NCBI RefSeq assembly: GCF_022809125.1
Contig: NZ_JALGBI010000001.1
Coordinates: forward strand, 2,852,001-2,916,000
DNA from: Variovorax terrae
GTDB lineage: Bacteria; Pseudomonadota; Gammaproteobacteria; Burkholderiales; Burkholderiaceae_C
Length of the DNA: 64,000 bases
Reading direction: 5' to 3'
A program made the translations under genes and the position numbers. Below the pieces are notes generated by a model. That model did not search any database, was not told where the DNA came from, and worked only from the letters and a program-made list of their open reading frames with translations. Within the stretch, counting starts at the first letter, position 1. Every line of letters starts with the position of its first letter. Below are positions 59,242-64,000 of the stretch, piece by piece.

Positions 59242-60260
59242 GTTCCGCCACGGCAAAACTCAAAGTACTGCTGATCGGCTGCGGCAATATTGCCGGAGGC
59301 TTCGACACAGACGCCGCCCCGGGCACGCCGCCGCGCACACACGCAGGGGCCTACCTCGCGCATGGCGGTTTCAGCCTGGAGGCTTGCATCGAGCCCGACA
59401 CGGCGAAACGCGAGGCCTTCATGCAGCGCTGGAACGTGGCGCGAGGCCATGCGGACATCGCCGGGGCCATCGGCACGGAGTTCGACGTGATCAGCATCTG
59501 CTCACCGACCACGGCCCACCATCACGACACGCTGGCCGCGCTCGCGCTACGGCCGCGACTGGTGTTCTGCGAAAAGCCGATCTGTGCCAACCTCGCGCAG
59601 GCCGAAGACCTTGTGCAGCGATGCACCGCGCAGGACGTACTGCTCGCGGTCAACCACAACCGCCGCTGGGACCCCGAAATCGTGCGCCTGCGCGAAGAAC
59701 TCGCGAGCGGCGCTTGGGGCGCATTGCGTTCGGTCAGTTGCCACTACAACAAGGGGGTTCTCAACAACGGCAGCCACATGATCGACCTGCTGCACGATCT
59801 GCTCGGTTCGCTTGAACTGCAGCATGTCGGCGCGCCGCTGGCTGACTATTGGCGCGACGACCCGACCGTACCAGCGCTGCTGCGCACGCGCGACGGCGCC
59901 GAGGTCAGTCTCAATGCCGGCCACGCCGCCGATTATTCGCTGTTCGAGATACAGCTCGTGACCGAGCACGCGGTCATTGCGATGGAGGACGGTGGCATGC
60001 GCTGGCGCCTGCGGCTGGCCGCGCCGAGTCCGCACTTCCCGGGCTATCGCGCGCTTCCCGAGGGCAGCATTCGCCCCGGCGGCTATTTGCACACGATGTC
60101 AAACGCGGTCGCGAACCTGCACGGCGCGCTGCACGCTGGCGCGGCGCTCGCAAGCACCGGTGACAGTGCACTCGCGGCGCAGCGCGTTTGCGAACGCCTG
60201 CGTTCCGCATCACTAGAATCAGCATCGCTCCACACCTCCCGAGGCACCGGGACATCTTGA
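59238..60260 (+). CDS. Gfo/Idh/MocA family oxidoreductase
   Basis: A 340-residue NAD(P)-dependent sugar oxidoreductase: LLIGCGNIAGGFD near residue 10, the family EKP motif (FCEKPICAN near 113) and NHNRRWDP near 138. It likely oxidises a sugar hydroxyl to a ketone for the following aminotransferase. Starts ATGA over the GT2 stop. Confidence 0.88.
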   Translation: MSSATAKLKVLLIGCGNIAGGFDTDAAPGTPPRTHAGAYLAHGGFSLEACIEPDTAKREAFMQRWNVARGHADIAGAIGTEFDVISICSPTTAHHHDTLAALALRPRLVFCEKPICANLAQAEDLVQRCTAQDVLLAVNHNRRWDPEIVRLREELASGAWGALRSVSCHYNKGVLNNGSHMIDLLHDLLGSLELQHVGAPLADYWRDDPTVPALLRTRDGAEVSLNAGHAADYSLFEIQLVTEHAVIAMEDGGMRWRLRLAAPSPHFPGYRALPEGSIRPGGYLHTMSNAVANLHGALHAGAALASTGDSALAAQRVCERLRSASLESASLHTSRGTGTS

Positions 60261-60270
60261 GGCTTACCGA

Positions 60271-61560
60271 ATGAACCAACAAACCCTGGCACTGCTCGGC
60301 GGCACCCCTGTGGTGCAGACCGAATTCAAGCCGTTCAACACCATTGGCGATGAAGAGATCGCGGCCGCAACATCCGTCATTCGCAGCGGCGTACTATCGG
60401 CCTATATTGGCGCGCCGGGCGCGGCGTTCATGGGCGGCCCCAGGGTACGTGCGTTCGAAGATGCCGCGGCGAAGCATTTCAGCGTCAGACATGCAATCGC
60501 CGTCAACTCGTGGACCTCAGGCCTGATCGCGGCAGTCGGCGCGATTGGCCTTGAACCCGGCGACGAGGTCATCACAAGCCCCTGGACCATGGTCGCGACG
60601 GCCACGGCCGTGCTGCATTGGAACGGCATCCCGGTGTTCGCCGACATCGACCCGCAAACCTTCAACATCGATCCAGCCAGCGTCGAGAAGCTCATCACGC
60701 CGCGCACGCGCGCGATCATGGCGGTCGACATCTTCGGCCAGTCCTGCGACATACGTGCGCTGCGCGACATCGCCACGCGCCACAAGCTCAAGCTGCTCTG
60801 CGACACCGCGCAGTCGCCCGGCGCGACCTACTATGGCAAGGCCACCGGCACCTTGGCCGACATCGGCGGCTTCAGCCTCAATTACCACAAGCACATCCAC
60901 TGCGGCGAAGGCGGTATCCTGGTCACAGAAGACGATCGTTACGCCGAGCGCCTGCGATTGATCCGCAATCACGCGGAAGCGGTGATCGACAGCAACGATC
61001 CGCACGAGCTCTCGAACATGCTCGGCTACAACTTCCGGCTCGGCGAGATTGAGGCCGCGATCGCGACCGAGCAGCTCAAGAAGCTCGGCCCCAATATCGA
61101 AGGCCGCCAACGCGTCGCAGCGCAGTTCAATGCCGGGCTGGCGGCCCTGCCCGGCCTCACGACGCCGCGCGTCGCAGACGGCTGCACCCATGTCTATTAC
61201 GTCTACGGCATGACGCTCGACACGGCCGCACTCGGCGTGCCGCGCGAAAAGATCGTCGCGGCGCTGCGCGCCGAAGGCCTGCCGGGCATCATGAGCGGCT
61301 ACCAGAACGTCCACCTCTATCCGCTGTTCCAGAACCGCATCGCCTATGGCAGCCAAGGCTTCCCATGGAACTCTCCGTATTGCGAGCGCGAGATCAGCTA
61401 CGCGCGCGGCATCTGCCCGGTCGCTGAAAGGCTGCACGCCGAGACCTTCATGGGTATCAACATCTGCCTCAATGACTACTCGGCCGACGACGTCAGGATC
61501 GTGATCAGTGCGTTCGAGAAGGTCTGGAACAATCTCGACGCACTGCGCGCGGCGGCCTGA
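60271..61560 (+). CDS. DegT/DnrJ/EryC1/StrS aminotransferase
   Basis: A 429-residue PLP sugar aminotransferase. N-terminal LALLGGTPVV, PLP Lys in NYHKHIHCGEGG near residue 209, and C-terminal PVAERLHAETFMGINICLN. It is longer than PseC (about 380) and its LxxLGGTPV start resembles sugar aminotransferases of secondary pathways. It could supply the 4-amino or another amino group. 10 bp after the Gfo/Idh gene. Confidence 0.9.
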   Translation: MNQQTLALLGGTPVVQTEFKPFNTIGDEEIAAATSVIRSGVLSAYIGAPGAAFMGGPRVRAFEDAAAKHFSVRHAIAVNSWTSGLIAAVGAIGLEPGDEVITSPWTMVATATAVLHWNGIPVFADIDPQTFNIDPASVEKLITPRTRAIMAVDIFGQSCDIRALRDIATRHKLKLLCDTAQSPGATYYGKATGTLADIGGFSLNYHKHIHCGEGGILVTEDDRYAERLRLIRNHAEAVIDSNDPHELSNMLGYNFRLGEIEAAIATEQLKKLGPNIEGRQRVAAQFNAGLAALPGLTTPRVADGCTHVYYVYGMTLDTAALGVPREKIVAALRAEGLPGIMSGYQNVHLYPLFQNRIAYGSQGFPWNSPYCEREISYARGICPVAERLHAETFMGINICLNDYSADDVRIVISAFEKVWNNLDALRAAA

Positions 61561-61568
61561 GTTCGTCC

Positions 61569-62096
61569 ATGCCCGAGCTTTTGATCGAAGGCGCAAAGGT
61601 TGCCCTGCGGCGCTTCAGCGCTGGCGACATCGGCGACGATTACCTCGGCTGGCTCAACGACCCGCTGCTGATGCGCTACAGCAACCAGCGCTTCGCGCAC
61701 CACAACCGGCAAAGCAGCCTGCGCTACCTTGCGTCATTCGAAGACTCTCCGAATTTCTTCTTGAGCGTGCGCGACCGCGCCAACGACCGACTGCTCGGCA
61801 CCATGACCGCCTATGTTTCGCCGCACCACGGCACGGCCGACATGGGCATCCTGATCGGTGCAGCAGAAGCACGCGGCCGCGGCGTCGGGCTTGACGCATG
61901 GTGCACCCTGATGGCCTGGCTACTCGCCAAACAGGGCCTGCGCAAGGTCACGGCCGGCACCCTGGCCTGCAATACCTCGATGCTCAGGCTTGTCCACGAC
62001 TCAGGCATGGAGGCCGAGGGTGTGCGCCGACAGCAGGAAATCGTCAATGGCGCACCGCAGGACATCCTGTACTTCGCGCGGTTCCGCGATGCTTGA
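61569..62096 (+). CDS. GNAT family N-acetyltransferase
   Basis: A 175-residue RimJ/RimL-type acetyltransferase: LRRFSAGDIGDDYLGWLNDP, the acetyl-CoA loop ARGRGVGLDAW near 100 and CNTSMLRLVHDSGMEAEGV near 137. It could be the PseH-like step that acetylates the amino sugar. Stop overlaps the next start by 8 bp. Confidence 0.85.
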   Translation: MPELLIEGAKVALRRFSAGDIGDDYLGWLNDPLLMRYSNQRFAHHNRQSSLRYLASFEDSPNFFLSVRDRANDRLLGTMTAYVSPHHGTADMGILIGAAEARGRGVGLDAWCTLMAWLLAKQGLRKVTAGTLACNTSMLRLVHDSGMEAEGVRRQQEIVNGAPQDILYFARFRDA

Positions 62097-62976
62097 ACTG
62101 GCTGAACCGGTCGCCGTGGTCTGTCACGATGCCGGTGCGGCCAACATCATCCTGGCCACGCTGCGCGCCGAGCCGGACCGGTTGTATCTGCCGGTAATGC
62201 AGGGGCCGGCAGCCGCGCTCTGGCAAGCCAGCGGTTTGGCACCAGCGTGCACGCTGCCACTCAAGACCGCGCTGGCCGGCGCCGGCTCATTGCTCAGCGG
62301 TACCGGATGGGCCAGCGATCTCGAACACGAGGCCAGACGCTGTGCCAAAGCCAGCGGGCTGCCCAGCGTTGCGGTCATCGACCATTGGGTCAATTACGCC
62401 GAGCGTTTCGAACGCGCAGGCGAACAGGTGCTGCCCGACGAGATCTGGGTCGGCGATGCCGATGCACTCGCTATCGCCGCGCGTACCTTCGCTGGCACGC
62501 GCCTGCGGCAGATTCCGAACCTCTACCTCAGCCAGCAGATCGCCGCGATCGCCGCGCCTGCCCCCAGCCAAGCCGGCCACATCCTTTATGTGCTGGAACC
62601 GATACGCTACAGCTGGCGCGGCGCGACCCAGGCCGGGGAGTTCGAGGCACTCGATTATTTTCTCGCTAACCTCGACCGGCTCGGCGAACGGCGCGATTGG
62701 TCGATACGTCTGCGCCCGCACCCGTCCGACAGGGCTGGAAAATACGATGATTGGCTGAGCCGGCAGCCAGGCTTCGATATCGCGCTCGACGATTCGCCGA
62801 ATCTGGCTGCGGCGATAGGCTGGGCAGAATGGGTGGCGGGCTGCGAAACCACGGCGTTGGTGATCGCGCTCGGCGCCGGGCGCAAGACCCTCTCGACCTT
62901 GCCGCCGGCGGCGCCGCCGTGCCGCCTGCCGCAGGCCGGCCTGCGGCATCTGCGCGAACTCTCGGCGCCGCCCTAA
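62089..62976 (+). CDS. Unrecognised protein at the end of the nonulosonate operon
   Basis: A 295-residue protein, family not recognised. It starts LAEPVAVVCHDAGAANIILA, has VIDHWVNYAERF near residue 104, LRPHPSDRAGKYDDW near 215 and a C-terminal GCETTALVIALGAGRKTL. The RPHP motif and the Gly-rich end are reminiscent of GT-B fold transferases and the PseG hydrolase; this is a weak resemblance. It ends tail-to-tail with the amidase. Confidence 0.7.
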   Translation: MLELAEPVAVVCHDAGAANIILATLRAEPDRLYLPVMQGPAAALWQASGLAPACTLPLKTALAGAGSLLSGTGWASDLEHEARRCAKASGLPSVAVIDHWVNYAERFERAGEQVLPDEIWVGDADALAIAARTFAGTRLRQIPNLYLSQQIAAIAAPAPSQAGHILYVLEPIRYSWRGATQAGEFEALDYFLANLDRLGERRDWSIRLRPHPSDRAGKYDDWLSRQPGFDIALDDSPNLAAAIGWAEWVAGCETTALVIALGAGRKTLSTLPPAAPPCRLPQAGLRHLRELSAPP

Positions 62977-64000
62977 ACCGGCGCGGTCGGCGTCATCAGC
63001 CCGTGCGCGCCAGCCTCGGCGATAAACCGGAACAGCAGCGGATCGTTGTACCGGCGCGCCACCAGCTGCAGACCGAATGGTAGGCCGGCCGGCGACGAGA
63101 ATACCGGCGCGCTGACGGCTGCCAGTTGCGTCAATGTCCACATGAGCGCCGAGTCGGGCGCCTCCTCCTGCTCTCGTGGCGGCGCCTCACCGGCCGTGCT
63201 CAGGGTCACAACGATATCGGCATCGGCAAAAAAATCGTCCATGTCGCGCACCATCGCGACCTGCTCGGCAAGCGCGGCCTGGTACTCGGCCGGTGTCACA
63301 AGCTGGCCGGCCGTGATGAGCCGGTTCATGACCGGCGAGATCAGCTCGGCACGCTTGAACTCCTCTTGAAAATAATAGGCCAGCGCCTTGTTGTAGATGG
63401 TCTCGTGCACGACATGCGAACGCGCCATCGAGGCGGGCAGCGCTGCCTCGCGCAGTTCGAAGCGCGGATGCGCGGCAAGCCGCGCACACCAAGCGTCGAA
63501 GGCCTCGGTCGCGTAAGCCGGCGCATGGCGCCACACATGCGGCCGGACCAGCGCGACCTTCCAAGGCCGGCCCTCAGGCGCGGCCTGACGCGCCGCGTCG
63601 CCGAGCGCCGCGTCGCTGATCGGGAAGTTGCGACCATGCACGCGCAGAGCGTCGAACACCGGTTCGAGGTCGGCCGCGTGATTCACAAAAAACCCGACGC
63701 TGTCGAGGCTGTCGGTGGTCTTCAGGATCCCCGTGCGCGGCACCAGGCCGAACGAGGGCTTGCAACCCCAGATCCCGCAAAAACTCGCGGGCCGGATAAT
63801 CGAGCCGGCGGTCTGCGTCCCGAGCGCGACCGGCGCCATGCCCGAGGCCACTGCAACGGCCGAACCGCTCGACGAAGTGCCCGGCGTGCGGTCGGCCGCG
63901 TGCGGGTTGATCGTCTTGCCAAGCGAGTGCACGGCAAACTCGGCCGTCACCGTCTTGCCCGGCACGATTGCACCGAGACGCTTGATGTCGTAGAGCACGC
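62973..64000 (-). CDS. Amidase signature family protein (5' end beyond window)
   Basis: The C-terminal two-thirds of an amidase. The visible part begins in frame at the edge with the Ser-cisSer region (TPGTSSSGSAVAVASG, GTQTAGSIIRPASFCG), ends with FGLQLVARRYNDPLLFRF. The catalytic Lys and N-terminus lie outside. The first Met at 63998 is internal, not the start. It is a different subtype from the amidase at 11753 (GTQTAG rather than GTDGGG). Its stop overlaps that of the gene at 62089. Confidence 0.9.
   Translation of the reverse strand, partial: VLYDIKRLGAIVPGKTVTAEFAVHSLGKTINPHAADRTPGTSSSGSAVAVASGMAPVALGTQTAGSIIRPASFCGIWGCKPSFGLVPRTGILKTTDSLDSVGFFVNHAADLEPVFDALRVHGRNFPISDAALGDAARQAAPEGRPWKVALVRPHVWRHAPAYATEAFDAWCARLAAHPRFELREAALPASMARSHVVHETIYNKALAYYFQEEFKRAELISPVMNRLITAGQLVTPAEYQAALAEQVAMVRDMDDFFADADIVVTLSTAGEAPPREQEEAPDSALMWTLTQLAAVSAPVFSSPAGLPFGLQLVARRYNDPLLFRFIAEAGAHGLMTPTAPV

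Noticed and set aside
55002..62976. Standard pseudaminic acid operon
   Set aside because: pseB and pseF fit, but no clear PseC, PseG or PseH was recognised, so only a nonulosonate-type pathway is claimed.

Overview
The window looks like a chromosomal segment of a high-GC betaproteobacterium, most likely family Comamonadaceae (Variovorax/Acidovorax/Polaromonas-like). Evidence: the block asd-fimV-truA-trpF-trpB-trpA-accD, the TCA block mdh / gntR-sdhCDAB-sdhE-gltA, two tripartite-tricarboxylate (Bug-type) binding proteins, and short AT-rich interspersed repeats containing GCTATCAAAA. No rRNA, tRNA, CRISPR array, insertion sequence or phage gene was recognised.

Layout. (1) 1-2643: an operon of a YcaC-like hydrolase, an NADP oxidoreductase and a truncated SDR, divergent from a LysR regulator. 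(2) 2887-10711: a 2-hydroxy-acid locus. A FadR-type GntR regulator and a YdiJ-like D-2-hydroxyacid dehydrogenase face an operon of RraA-like aldolase, NAD-dependent hydroxyacid dehydrogenase, Bug protein and FMN L-hydroxyacid oxidase. (3) 10732-14442: Crp regulator, BacA/prephenate-dehydratase-like protein, amidase and Bug protein in one operon. (4) 14551-25497: a methyltransferase, an FAD monooxygenase, feoA-feoB plus a Cys-rich membrane protein under a Fur box, acnA, a small membrane protein divergent from an XRE/MmyB regulator, and a molybdopterin oxidoreductase. (5) 25557-37777: a TCA supercluster. mdh-tam-citE-hyp-acnB runs left and gntR-sdhCDAB-sdhE-gltA runs right from a shared intergenic region with a well-formed promoter and operator. 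(6) 38455-51689: LysR-leuC-leuD-leuB, asd with a candidate leader-peptide attenuator, fimV, truA, trpFBA and accD. (7) 51788-64000: YggT, a LON-domain protein, a WbpM/CapD dehydratase, a nine-gene operon (55002-62976) for a nonulosonic-acid-type sugar, and the end of an amidase.

Two observations stand out. Upstream of asd lies a 33-codon ORF ending in a Thr/Ile/Lys run, with two mutually exclusive hairpins after its stop codon; this is the form of an amino-acid attenuator. The 55-63 kb operon combines recognisable PseB, PseF and NeuB-family genes with an oxidoreductase, aminotransferase, acetyltransferase and unrecognised protein that do not match the standard pseudaminic or legionaminic sets. 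A third theme is a family of roughly 65-100 bp repeats at gene ends, one of which appears to supply the leuB ribosome binding site.

Gene functions are read from motifs and recalled families; no database search was possible. Starts were chosen from ribosome binding sites, overlaps and family N-termini.
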